Positions 42,843 to 53,438 of a DNA stretch of 64,000 nucleotides are shown here, piece by piece (positions within the stretch are counted from its first letter, which is position 1; each line of letters begins with the position of its first letter). A program made the position numbers and the translations under genes. The DNA comes from Cupriavidus necator (GTDB lineage: Bacteria > Pseudomonadota > Gammaproteobacteria > Burkholderiales > Burkholderiaceae), in contig NZ_SROX01000020.1 of the NCBI RefSeq assembly GCF_013141915.1, positions 1-64,000 on the forward strand, read 5' to 3'. Under the pieces are notes generated by a model. It ran no database searches. It saw only the letters and a program-made list of their open reading frames with translations, and was not told the DNA's origin.

Positions 42843-44096
42843 ATGGCAGATATCAAGAATTACACCCTGAACTTCGGCCCGCAGCACCCGGCCGCGCACG
42901 GCGTGCTGCGCCTGGTGCTGGAGCTGGACGGCGAAGTGATCCAGCGCGCCGACCCGCATATCGGCCTGCTGCACCGTGCCACCGAGAAGCTGGCCGAGCA
43001 GAAGACCTGGATCCAGAGCGTGCCGTACATGGACCGCCTCGACTACGTGTCGATGATGGTCAACGAGCACGCCTACGTGATGGCGATCGAGCGGCTGCTG
43101 GGCCTCGAGGTGCCGGTGCGCGCGCAGTACATCCGCGTGATGTTCGACGAGATCACCCGCCTGCTGAACCACCTGATGTGGATCGGCTCGCATGCGCTCG
43201 ACGTGGGCGCGATGGCGGTGTTCCTGTACGCCTTCCGCGAACGCGAGGACATGTTCGACATGTACGAGGCGGTGTCGGGCGCGCGCATGCACGCGGCCTA
43301 CTACCGCCCGGGCGGCGTGTACCGCGACCTGCCTGACACGATGCCGCAATATCGCGCGTCCAAGGTACACAACGAGCGCGCCATCAAGGCCATGAACGAG
43401 GCGCGTTCGGGCTCGCTGCTGGATTTCATCGAGGACTTCACCAACCGGTTCCCGAAGTACGTCGACGAGTACGAGACGCTGCTGACCGACAACCGGATCT
43501 GGAAGCAACGCCTGGTGGACATCGGCGTGGTCAGCCCGGAACGCGCGCTGCAGATGGGCTTTACCGGCCCGATGCTACGCGGCTCGGGCATTGCATGGGA
43601 CCTGCGCAAGAAGCAGCCGTACGAGGTCTACGACAAGCTGGACTTCGACGTGCCGGTGGGCGTGGGCGGCGACTGCTACGCGCGCTACCTGGTGCGCGTG
43701 GAAGAGATGCGCCAGTCCAACCGGATCATCCGGCAGTGCGTGGAATGGCTGCGCCGCAACCCGGGCCCGGTGATCACCGAGAACCACAAGGTGGCGCCGC
43801 CCTCGCGCGTCGAGATGAAGTCCAACATGGAAGAACTGATCCACCACTTCAAGCTCTTCACCGAAGGCATGCACGTGCCCGAAGGCGAAGCGTACGCAGC
43901 GGTGGAGCACCCGAAGGGCGAGTTCGGCATCTACGCGATCTCGGACGGCGCGAACAAGCCGTACCGCCTGAAGATCCGTGCGCCTGGCTTCCCGCACCTG
44001 GCCGCGCTCGACGAAATGGCCAAGGGACACATGATTGCTGACGCGGTAACGATCATCGGCACGCAAGACATCGTCTTCGGCGAGATCGACCGCTAA
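42843..44096 (+). CDS. nuoD: NADH-quinone oxidoreductase subunit D
   Basis: A 417-residue 49 kDa-type subunit, related to NiFe hydrogenase large subunits, which forms the quinone cavity. Conserved segments include F-G-P-Q-H-P-A-A-H-G-V-L and R-P-G-G-V-Y-R-D-L. It ends before a 177-base structured spacer, the longest gap in the nuo operon after nuoI-nuoJ. Confidence 0.97.
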   Translation: MADIKNYTLNFGPQHPAAHGVLRLVLELDGEVIQRADPHIGLLHRATEKLAEQKTWIQSVPYMDRLDYVSMMVNEHAYVMAIERLLGLEVPVRAQYIRVMFDEITRLLNHLMWIGSHALDVGAMAVFLYAFREREDMFDMYEAVSGARMHAAYYRPGGVYRDLPDTMPQYRASKVHNERAIKAMNEARSGSLLDFIEDFTNRFPKYVDEYETLLTDNRIWKQRLVDIGVVSPERALQMGFTGPMLRGSGIAWDLRKKQPYEVYDKLDFDVPVGVGGDCYARYLVRVEEMRQSNRIIRQCVEWLRRNPGPVITENHKVAPPSRVEMKSNMEELIHHFKLFTEGMHVPEGEAYAAVEHPKGEFGIYAISDGANKPYRLKIRAPGFPHLAALDEMAKGHMIADAVTIIGTQDIVFGEIDR

Positions 44097-44109
44097 TCAC
44101 GGACCGCCG

Positions 44110-44157
44110 GCCCGGACGACGATCCGGGCGCTTTCCGAGGGCTCCGCCGGGCGGAGC
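44110..44157 (+). other. Tandem hairpins in the nuoD-nuoE spacer
   Basis: Two perfect 7-bp stems follow each other: GCCCGGA/TCCGGGC (44110-44129) and GCTCCGC/GCGGAGC (44141-44157). A third small palindrome GGCCTAAGGCC follows near 44190. No T-run is present. They may stabilise the upstream message or set subunit ratios. Confidence 0.5.
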
Positions 44158-44273
44158 TGCCCGGAAGACCCGCGGCGGACCGGCACGGCCTAAGGCCCGC
44201 CGGCGGAACGGCAGCGACGGCTGCAAACCTGCGGAAGCTTGCACCAGTGCGCTGGCTCCGCCGTTTTACTGCA

Positions 44274-44777
44274 ATGACCATGCTATCAGCAGAAGCTCTC
44301 AAGGAAATCGATCGCGCGATCGCGAAGTATCCGGCCGACCAGAAGCAGTCGGCCGTGATGGCGGCGCTTGCCGTGGCGCAGGGCGAGGTGGGCTGGGTTT
44401 CCCCCGAAGTCATGCAGTTCGTCGCCAACTACCTCGAGATGCCGCCCGTGTGGGTGGAAGAGGTGGCGACCTTCTACAACATGTACGACACCAAGCCGGT
44501 GGGCAAGTACAAGCTCACGGTCTGCACCAACCTGCCGTGCGCGCTGTCGGGCGGCGAGCGGGCTGGCGATTACCTGAAGCGCAAGCTCGGCATCGACTAC
44601 AACGAGACCACCGCGGATGGCTGCTTCACGCTGAAGGAAGGCGAGTGCATGGGCGCCTGCGGCGATGCGCCGGTGATGATCGTCAACAACACCCGCATGT
44701 GCAGCTGGATGAGCGACGACAAGCTCGACGCCCTGGTCGACGAGCTCAGGGCCGAGGCCGCCAAGGGGGGCAAGTAA
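44274..44777 (+). CDS. nuoE: NADH-quinone oxidoreductase subunit E
   Basis: A 167-residue 24 kDa-type subunit with a thioredoxin-like 2Fe-2S cluster (N1a); ligands lie in C-T-N-L-P-C and C-M-G-A-C. It works with NuoF in the NADH-oxidising module. Two in-frame ATGs (44274 and 44280) are possible; the second gives the common M-L-S-A-E N-terminus. No clear Shine-Dalgarno is seen. Confidence 0.95.
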   Translation: MTMLSAEALKEIDRAIAKYPADQKQSAVMAALAVAQGEVGWVSPEVMQFVANYLEMPPVWVEEVATFYNMYDTKPVGKYKLTVCTNLPCALSGGERAGDYLKRKLGIDYNETTADGCFTLKEGECMGACGDAPVMIVNNTRMCSWMSDDKLDALVDELRAEAAKGGK

Positions 44778-44778
44778 C

Positions 44779-46074
44779 ATGACCTGTCTGCACGACCGCC
44801 ATATCCAGCCGCTGATCCTGGCCGGCCTGGACGGCAACAACTGGCACCTGGAAGACTACGTCAAGCGTGGCGGCTACCAGCAACTGAAGCGCATCCTGAC
44901 CGAGAAGATCCCGCCCGAGCAGGTGATCGCCGACGTCAAGGCCTCGGGCCTGCGTGGCCGCGGCGGCGCGGGCTTCCCGACCGGCCTGAAGTGGAGCTTC
45001 ATGCCGCGCACCTTCCCGGGTCAGAAATACCTGGTCTGCAACACCGATGAAGGCGAGCCCGGCACGTTCAAGGACCGCGACATCATCCGCTACAACCCGC
45101 ATGCGCTGATCGAGGGCATGGCCATCGGCGCGTACGCGATGGGCATCACCGTGGGCTACAACTACATCCACGGCGAGATCTGGAACGAATACAAGATCTT
45201 CGAGGAAGCCCTCGAAGAGGCGCGTGCTGCCGGCTTCCTGGGTGACAACATCCTGGGTTCGGGCTTTGATTTCCAGCTGCACGCGCACCACGGCTACGGC
45301 GCCTACATCTGCGGCGAGGAAACCGCGCTGCTCGAGTCGCTGGAAGGCAAGAAGGGCCAGCCGCGCTTCAAGCCGCCGTTCCCGGCCAGCTTCGGCCTGT
45401 ACGGCAAGCCGACCACCATCAACAACACCGAGACCTTCGCCGCGGTGCCGTTCCTGCTGGCGGTCGGGCCCGAGAACTACCTGAAGATGGGCAAGCCGAA
45501 CAACGGCGGCACCAAGATCTTCTCGATCTCGGGCGACGTCGAGCGTCCCGGCAACTACGAGATCCCGCTGGGCACGCCGTTCGCCAAGCTGCTGGAACTG
45601 GCCGGCGGCATGCGCGGCGGCAAGCGCATCAAGGCGGTGATCCCGGGTGGCTCGTCGGCGCCGGTGGTGCCGGGCGACCTGATGATGGCGTCCGACATGG
45701 ACTACGACTCGATCGCCAAGGCCGGCTCGATGCTGGGCTCGGGCGCGGTGATCGTGATGGACGAGACGCGCTGCATGGTCCGCTCGCTGCTGCGCCTGTC
45801 GTACTTCTATTTTGAGGAATCGTGCGGCCAGTGCACGCCGTGCCGCGAAGGCACCGGCTGGCTCTACCGCATGGTCAATCGCATCGAACACGGAGAGGGG
45901 CGCCAGGAAGACCTGGACCTGCTCAACAACGTCGCGGAAAACATCATGGGCCGCACCATCTGCGCGCTCGGCGATGCCGCGGCGATGCCGGTCCGCGGCA
46001 TGCTCAAGCACTACTGGAAAGAGTTCGAATATCACGTCGAACACAAGCAGTGCATGGTTCCGGCCTACATCTAA
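44779..46074 (+). CDS. nuoF: NADH-quinone oxidoreductase subunit F
   Basis: A 431-residue 51 kDa-type subunit binding FMN, NADH and 4Fe-4S cluster N3. The nucleotide-binding G-R-G-G-A-G-F-P-T-G and the cluster motif E-S-C-G-Q-C-T-P-C-R-E-G-T are visible, with the fourth cysteine in I-C-A-L-G-D. It begins two bases after the nuoE stop. Confidence 0.97.
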   Translation: MTCLHDRHIQPLILAGLDGNNWHLEDYVKRGGYQQLKRILTEKIPPEQVIADVKASGLRGRGGAGFPTGLKWSFMPRTFPGQKYLVCNTDEGEPGTFKDRDIIRYNPHALIEGMAIGAYAMGITVGYNYIHGEIWNEYKIFEEALEEARAAGFLGDNILGSGFDFQLHAHHGYGAYICGEETALLESLEGKKGQPRFKPPFPASFGLYGKPTTINNTETFAAVPFLLAVGPENYLKMGKPNNGGTKIFSISGDVERPGNYEIPLGTPFAKLLELAGGMRGGKRIKAVIPGGSSAPVVPGDLMMASDMDYDSIAKAGSMLGSGAVIVMDETRCMVRSLLRLSYFYFEESCGQCTPCREGTGWLYRMVNRIEHGEGRQEDLDLLNNVAENIMGRTICALGDAAAMPVRGMLKHYWKEFEYHVEHKQCMVPAYI

Positions 46075-46086
46075 GCGTGGCAGAAC

Positions 46087-48450
46087 ATGGTTGAACTAGA
46101 GATCGACGGCAAGAAGGTTGAGGTTGCTGAGGGCAGCCTGGTGATGGAAGCCGCCCGCAAGCTGGGCACCTACATCCCGCACTTCTGCTACCACCGCAAA
46201 CTGTCTATCGCGGCCAACTGCCGCATGTGCCTGGTCGAGGTCGAAAAGGCCCCGAAGGCGCTGCCTGCCTGCGCCACGCCGGTGACCCCCGGCATGAAGG
46301 TCTTCACCAATTCGGAGAAGGCAGTCAAGGCGCAGAAGTCCGTGATGGAGTTCCTGCTGATCAACCACCCGCTGGATTGCCCGATCTGCGATCAGGGCGG
46401 CGAGTGCCAGCTGCAGGACCTGGCCGTGGGCTATGGTGCCTCGGAGTCGCGCTACAAGGAAGAGAAGCGCGTGGTGTTCCACAAGAACGTGGGCCCGCTG
46501 ATCTCCATGGAGGAAATGACCCGCTGCATCCACTGCACCCGCTGCGTGCGCTTCGGCCAGGAAGTGGCCGGCGTGATGGAGCTGGGCATGCTCAACCGCG
46601 GCGAGCATTCCGAGATCACGACCTTCGTCGGCAAGACCGTCGATTCGGAACTGTCGGGCAACATGATCGACCTGTGCCCGGTCGGCGCGCTGACCAGCAA
46701 GCCGTTCCGCTACTCGGCCCGTACCTGGGAGCTGGCCCGCCGCAAGTCGGTGTCGCCGCATGACGGCCTGGGCGCGAACCTGGTGGTGCAGACCAAGAAC
46801 CAGCGCGTGATGCGCGTGCTGCCGCTGGAAAACAAAGACATCAACGAGTGCTGGATCTCCGACAAGGACCGCTTCTCGTATGAAGGCCTGAACAGCGCCG
46901 ACCGCCTGACCCGTCCGCTGCTGAAGCAGGGCGGCGAATGGATGGAAACCGACTGGCAGACCGCGCTCGAATACGTCGCCAACGGCCTCGCCGGCATCAA
47001 GCGCGAACATGGCGCCGACCAGATCGCCGCGCTCGCCAGCCCGCACAGCACGCTGGAAGAGCTGTTCCTGCTGGGCAAGCTGATGCGCGGCCTGGGCAGC
47101 GACAATGTCGATTTCCGCCTGCGCCAGACCGATTTCTCGGCCGCGCTGAAGGGCGCGCCGTGGCTGGGCCTGCCGGTGGCCGACGTGACCACGCTGCAAC
47201 GCGTGCTGGTGATCGGCTCGTCGCTGCGCAAGGACCATCCGCTGCTGGCCTCGCGCCTGCGCCAGGCGACCAAGAAGGGCGCCCGCGTGACCGTGCTGGG
47301 CGCCGGCGGTGAAGACCTGCTGATGCCGGCCACCCGCATCGACGTGGCCCCGTCGGGCTGGACCGCCGCGCTGGCGGGCGTGGCCCGTGCCGTGGCCGCC
47401 GCCAAGGGCGTGGCCGCGCCGGCCGGCACCGAAGGCTTCGATGGTGGCGATGCCGCCGCCAAGGCCGCCGACGCGTTGCTGTCGGGCGAGCGCCGCGCCG
47501 TGTTCCTCGGCAACGAGGCCGTGCGTCATCCGCAGTTCTCGGCGCTGCACGCGCTGGCGCAGTGGATCGCTACCGAAACCGGCGCCACGCTGGGCTTCCT
47601 GACCGAAGCCGCCAACACCGTCGGCGGCTACGTCGCCGGCGCGCTGCCGAAGCAGGGCGGTGCCAATGCGCAGGCGATGCTGGACACGCCGCGCAAGGCC
47701 TACATCCTGCTGAACACCGAACCCGAGTTCGACGCCGCCGACCCGCGCAAGGCGCTGGCCGCGCTGGCCCAGGCCGGCACGGTGGTGGTGCTGTCGCCGT
47801 TCCGCTCGGAAGCGGCCATGCAGTACGCCGACGTGATCCTGCCGGTGACGCCGTTCACGGAAACCGCCGGCACCTTCGTCAACTGCGAAGGCAAGCCGCA
47901 GAGCTTCAACGGCGTGGTGCGCGCGCTGGGCGACTCGCGTCCGGGCTGGAAGGTGCTGCGCGTGCTGGGTAACCTGCTCGACGTGGCGGGCTTCGACTAC
48001 GAGACCGCCGAGTCGGTGCGCGCCGAAGTTCTGTCGGCCCCGGTCGAGGCCCAGCTGGACAACGCCACCGACGCGCCGATCCGCGTTGCCGCCGCTGCCG
48101 CCAACGGCATCGAGCGCATCGCCGACGTGCCGATCTACCACGCCGACCCGATCGTGCGTCGCGCCGAGTCGCTGCAGCTGAGCGCCGCCGCGCGCCGCGC
48201 CATGCAGATCGCGCTGCCGGCCGACCTGTTCGCCCGCCTGGGCATCCAGTCGGGCGATCCGGTGCGGGTCACGCAAGGGCAGGGCAGCGTGGTGCTGCCG
48301 GCCGTGCTCGAAGCCACGCTGCCGGCCAACACCGTGCGCGTGCCGGCGGCGACGCCGGCGGCGATGAGCCTGGGCGCGATGTTCGGCACGGTCACCGTAG
48401 AGAAGGCCATTGACCTGGCGCCGGCCACCGGCACCGTGGCCACGGCGTAA
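46087..48450 (+). CDS. nuoG: NADH-quinone oxidoreductase subunit G
   Basis: A 787-residue 75 kDa-type subunit. The N-terminal 2Fe-2S domain has C-Y-H-R-K-L and C-R-M-C. The histidine-containing cluster region and the two 4Fe-4S motifs (C-D-Q-G-G-E-C; C-I-H-C-T-R-C-V-R-F) follow, and a molybdopterin oxidoreductase-like domain makes up the rest. It relays electrons along the peripheral arm. The C-terminal third is Ala-rich. Confidence 0.97.
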   Translation: MVELEIDGKKVEVAEGSLVMEAARKLGTYIPHFCYHRKLSIAANCRMCLVEVEKAPKALPACATPVTPGMKVFTNSEKAVKAQKSVMEFLLINHPLDCPICDQGGECQLQDLAVGYGASESRYKEEKRVVFHKNVGPLISMEEMTRCIHCTRCVRFGQEVAGVMELGMLNRGEHSEITTFVGKTVDSELSGNMIDLCPVGALTSKPFRYSARTWELARRKSVSPHDGLGANLVVQTKNQRVMRVLPLENKDINECWISDKDRFSYEGLNSADRLTRPLLKQGGEWMETDWQTALEYVANGLAGIKREHGADQIAALASPHSTLEELFLLGKLMRGLGSDNVDFRLRQTDFSAALKGAPWLGLPVADVTTLQRVLVIGSSLRKDHPLLASRLRQATKKGARVTVLGAGGEDLLMPATRIDVAPSGWTAALAGVARAVAAAKGVAAPAGTEGFDGGDAAAKAADALLSGERRAVFLGNEAVRHPQFSALHALAQWIATETGATLGFLTEAANTVGGYVAGALPKQGGANAQAMLDTPRKAYILLNTEPEFDAADPRKALAALAQAGTVVVLSPFRSEAAMQYADVILPVTPFTETAGTFVNCEGKPQSFNGVVRALGDSRPGWKVLRVLGNLLDVAGFDYETAESVRAEVLSAPVEAQLDNATDAPIRVAAAAANGIERIADVPIYHADPIVRRAESLQLSAAARRAMQIALPADLFARLGIQSGDPVRVTQGQGSVVLPAVLEATLPANTVRVPAATPAAMSLGAMFGTVTVEKAIDLAPATGTVATA

Positions 48451-48471
48451 GAACAAGAGCGAGAACAAGAC

Positions 48472-49536
48472 ATGATTGACTGGATTACCTCGCAAGGACA
48501 CGGTCTGCTGGGCGCCTACTGGACGCCGCTGTGGATCCTGATCCGCGCCGTGATCATCGTGGTGCCGCTGCTGCTGTGCGTGGCTTACCTGATCCTGTGG
48601 GAGCGCAAGCTGATCGGCTGGATGCACGTCCGTATCGGCCCGAACCGCGTCGGCCCGCTGGGCCTGCTGCAGCCGATCGCCGACGTGCTGAAGCTGCTGC
48701 TCAAGGAAGTCATGATGCCCACGCAGGTCAGCCGGGGCATGTACCTGATTGCCCCGCTGATGGTGCTGATGCCCGCCGTGGCGATCTGGGCCGTGATTCC
48801 GTTCCAGGCCGAAGTGGTGATGGCCGACGTCAACGCCGGCCTGCTGTACGTGATGGCGATCAGCTCGGTCGGCGTGTATGGCGTGATCCTGGCGGGCTGG
48901 GCCTCGAACTCCAAGTATGCGTTCATCGGCGCGATGCGCGCCGCGGCGCAGATGGTGTCGTATGAAATCGCCATGGGCTTTGCCCTGGTGACGGTGCTGA
49001 TGGTTGCCGGCAGCCTGAACCTGTCGGCCATCGTCAACAGCCAGAACACCGGCTACTTCGCCGATATGGGCCTCAACATCCTGTCGTGGAACTGGCTGCC
49101 GCTGCTGCCGATGTTCGGCGTGTACTTCATCTCGGGCGTGGCCGAAACCAACCGCCACCCGTTCGACGTGGTCGAAGGCGAATCGGAAATCGTTGCCGGT
49201 CACATGATCGAATATTCGGGCATGGGCTTCGCGCTGTTCTTCCTGGCCGAGTACATCAACATGATCGTCATCTCGACGATGACCGCGCTGATGTTCCTGG
49301 GCGGCTGGGCGCCTCCGTTCGAGAGCGTGGTGACCAACGCGGTCCCGGGCTTCTTCTGGCTGCTGATCAAGGTTTTCCTGCTGCTGTCCGTGTTCATCTG
49401 GATTCGTGCCTCGTTCCCGCGCTACCGCTATGACCAGATCATGCGCCTGGGCTGGAAGGTGTTCATTCCCCTGACCGTGGCCTGGCTGATCATCGTGGCG
49501 ATCTGGATCAAGTCGCCGTGGAACATCTGGCACTGA
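48472..49536 (+). CDS. nuoH: NADH-quinone oxidoreductase subunit H
   Basis: A 354-residue membrane subunit with eight or more helices at the junction of the two arms, lining the quinone tunnel. Conserved loops W-M-H-V-R-I-G-P-N-R-V-G-P and A-E-T-N-R-H-P-F-D-V-V-E-G-E-S-E are visible. It is followed by 70 bases and nuoI. Confidence 0.97.
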   Translation: MIDWITSQGHGLLGAYWTPLWILIRAVIIVVPLLLCVAYLILWERKLIGWMHVRIGPNRVGPLGLLQPIADVLKLLLKEVMMPTQVSRGMYLIAPLMVLMPAVAIWAVIPFQAEVVMADVNAGLLYVMAISSVGVYGVILAGWASNSKYAFIGAMRAAAQMVSYEIAMGFALVTVLMVAGSLNLSAIVNSQNTGYFADMGLNILSWNWLPLLPMFGVYFISGVAETNRHPFDVVEGESEIVAGHMIEYSGMGFALFFLAEYINMIVISTMTALMFLGGWAPPFESVVTNAVPGFFWLLIKVFLLLSVFIWIRASFPRYRYDQIMRLGWKVFIPLTVAWLIIVAIWIKSPWNIWH

Positions 49537-49606
49537 ACGGCCAAACGACGGTGCGCCTGCCGCAGCACGGCAGGGCGCGCACCGTGTGGAAATACTAGGA
49601 AGCATC

Positions 49607-50098
49607 ATGCTGCTCGCCATCAAGGACTTCTTCAACAGCCTGCTCCTGAAGGAACTCTTCAAGGGCATGGCCCTGACCGGCCGCTATCTCTTCGCGCGCA
49701 AGATCACGGTCCAGTTCCCGGAAGAGAAGACGCCGATCTCGCCGCGTTTCCGCGGGCTGCACGCGCTGCGCCGCTACCCCAACGGGGAAGAGCGCTGCAT
49801 CGCCTGCAAGCTGTGCGAGGCGGTGTGCCCGGCGCTGGCCATCACGATCGAGTCCGACGCGCGCGCCGACGGCACGCGCCGCACCACCCGCTATGACATC
49901 GACCTGACCAAGTGCATCTTCTGCGGCTTCTGCGAAGAGGCCTGCCCGGTCGACGCCATCGTGGAAACGCAGATCCTGGAGTACCACGGCGAGAAGCGCG
50001 GCGACCTGTACTTCACCAAGGACATGCTGCTGGCAGTGGGCGACCGCTACGAGCCGCAGATCGCCGCGGCCAAGGCGGCCGACGCGAAGTACCGCTAA
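49607..50098 (+). CDS. nuoI: NADH-quinone oxidoreductase subunit I
   Basis: A 163-residue ferredoxin-like subunit with two 4Fe-4S clusters (N6a and N6b). Motifs are C-I-A-C-K-L-C-E-A-V-C-P and C-I-F-C-G-F-C-E-E-A-C-P. The ATG at 49607 (AGGA upstream) is chosen over a GTG seven codons earlier. Confidence 0.97.
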   Translation: MLLAIKDFFNSLLLKELFKGMALTGRYLFARKITVQFPEEKTPISPRFRGLHALRRYPNGEERCIACKLCEAVCPALAITIESDARADGTRRTTRYDIDLTKCIFCGFCEEACPVDAIVETQILEYHGEKRGDLYFTKDMLLAVGDRYEPQIAAAKAADAKYR

Positions 50099-50197
50099 GC
50101 CGCGATGCCGGCCGGAAGTCTCGGCCACTGAAGTACCGCCGGTTGGCGGCTGCCGCAAGCAGCAGACCTGGTAGCCGCCGCCACCGAATTTGAATGC

Positions 50198-50218
50198 GGC
50201 CCCCGCAATGCAGGGGCC
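50198..50218 (+). other. Hairpin in the nuoI-nuoJ spacer
   Basis: GGCCCC / GGGGCC with a 9-base loop lies within the 199-base nuoI-nuoJ gap, which holds no gene. No T-run follows. Confidence 0.4.
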
Positions 50219-50297
50219 AATGCAAGGATGCCGCAGGAGCGGGCCACCCGAGGGGTTGGCTTGTGCCGGACGGCCCAGAGAGGATCCGATAGGGACC

Positions 50298-50942
50298 ATG
50301 GAACTCACGACCACCATCTTCTACGTCTTTGCGCTGGTGCTGGTGCTCTCCGCACTGAAAGTCATCACTGCGAAGAACCCGGTGCACTCCGCACTGTTCC
50401 TCGTGCTGTCGTTCTTCACGGCCGCGGCGATCTGGATGCTGCTGCAGGCGGAATTCCTCGCCATCCTGCTGGTGCTGGTCTATGTCGGCGCGGTGATGGT
50501 GCTGTTCCTGTTCGTGGTGATGATGATCGATATCGACATCGAGCACCTGCGCCGCGACTTCTGGACCTACGTGCCGATGGCCTCGATCGTCGGCGCACTG
50601 ATCATTGCCGAGATGGCGATCGTGCTGGTGCGCAACTTCATCGGCACCACCGCGCCGGTGGTGGCCAGCGGCTCGCAGGAGCCGGGCTACTCGAACACCG
50701 CCGCGCTCGGCAGGCTGATCTACACCGACTACATCTACGCCTTCGAAGTGGCCGGCATCATCCTGCTGGTGGCGATCATCGCCGCCGTGGCGCTGACCCT
50801 GCGCCGCCGCAAGGACGTCAAGGCCCAGGACGTGTCGGCGCAGCTGCGCACCCGCCGCGACGACCGCGTGCGCCTGGTGCCGATGCAGTCCGAAGGCCAG
50901 ACCCAGCAGACGGAAGCCGCGGCTGCCGCCAATAAGAACTAA
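50298..50942 (+). CDS. nuoJ: NADH-quinone oxidoreductase subunit J
   Basis: A 214-residue membrane subunit with five hydrophobic helices, including the conserved L-V-Y-V-G-A-V-M-V-L-F-L-F-V-V-M-M helix that carries the pi-bulge. The ATG at 50298 (AGGGA upstream) begins M-E-L-T-T. The charged C-terminal tail is long but typical for betaproteobacteria. Confidence 0.95.
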   Translation: MELTTTIFYVFALVLVLSALKVITAKNPVHSALFLVLSFFTAAAIWMLLQAEFLAILLVLVYVGAVMVLFLFVVMMIDIDIEHLRRDFWTYVPMASIVGALIIAEMAIVLVRNFIGTTAPVVASGSQEPGYSNTAALGRLIYTDYIYAFEVAGIILLVAIIAAVALTLRRRKDVKAQDVSAQLRTRRDDRVRLVPMQSEGQTQQTEAAAAANKN

Positions 50943-50959
50943 AGCCCGGAGAAATCGCT

Positions 50960-51265
50960 GTGCTCTCTCTCGCTCATTTCCTCGTGCTCGGTGCGATCCT
51001 GTTTGCGATCAGCATCGTCGGCATCTTCCTGAACCGCAAGAACGTGATCGTGCTGCTGATGGCGATCGAACTGATGCTGCTTGCGGTGAACATCAACTTC
51101 GTCGCCTTCTCGCATTACCTGGGCGACCTGGCTGGGCAGGTTTTCGTTTTCTTCATCCTTACGGTGGCCGCCGCCGAGTCGGCAATCGGTCTGGCAATCC
51201 TGGTCGTGCTGTTCCGCAACCTGGATACGATCAACGTGGACGACATGGACACCCTGAAGTACTGA
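50960..51265 (+). CDS. nuoK: NADH-quinone oxidoreductase subunit K
   Basis: A 101-residue MrpC-like membrane subunit with three helices; conserved glutamates lie in L-M-A-I-E-L-M-L-L and A-A-A-E-S-A-I-G. The start is GTG at 50960 and gives the usual M-L-S-L-A-H-F opening. It is 17 bases after nuoJ. Confidence 0.95.
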   Translation: MLSLAHFLVLGAILFAISIVGIFLNRKNVIVLLMAIELMLLAVNINFVAFSHYLGDLAGQVFVFFILTVAAAESAIGLAILVVLFRNLDTINVDDMDTLKY

Positions 51266-51323
51266 TCCGTGCCGCACTACACAGATAACCCAGACTCACC
51301 GACCGCACCCCAATAAGCGTCCT

Positions 51324-53411
<2,088 letters not shown>

Positions 53412-53438
53412 TAGGCACCAAGTAAGGAAAACGAAGAA

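Noticed and set aside
46096..49668. Very long open frame antisense to nuoG and nuoH
   Set aside because: GC-rich codon bias creates long antisense frames. Its translation is rich in His, Arg, Gln and Ala and matches no family, while the plus strand encodes clear complex I subunits.
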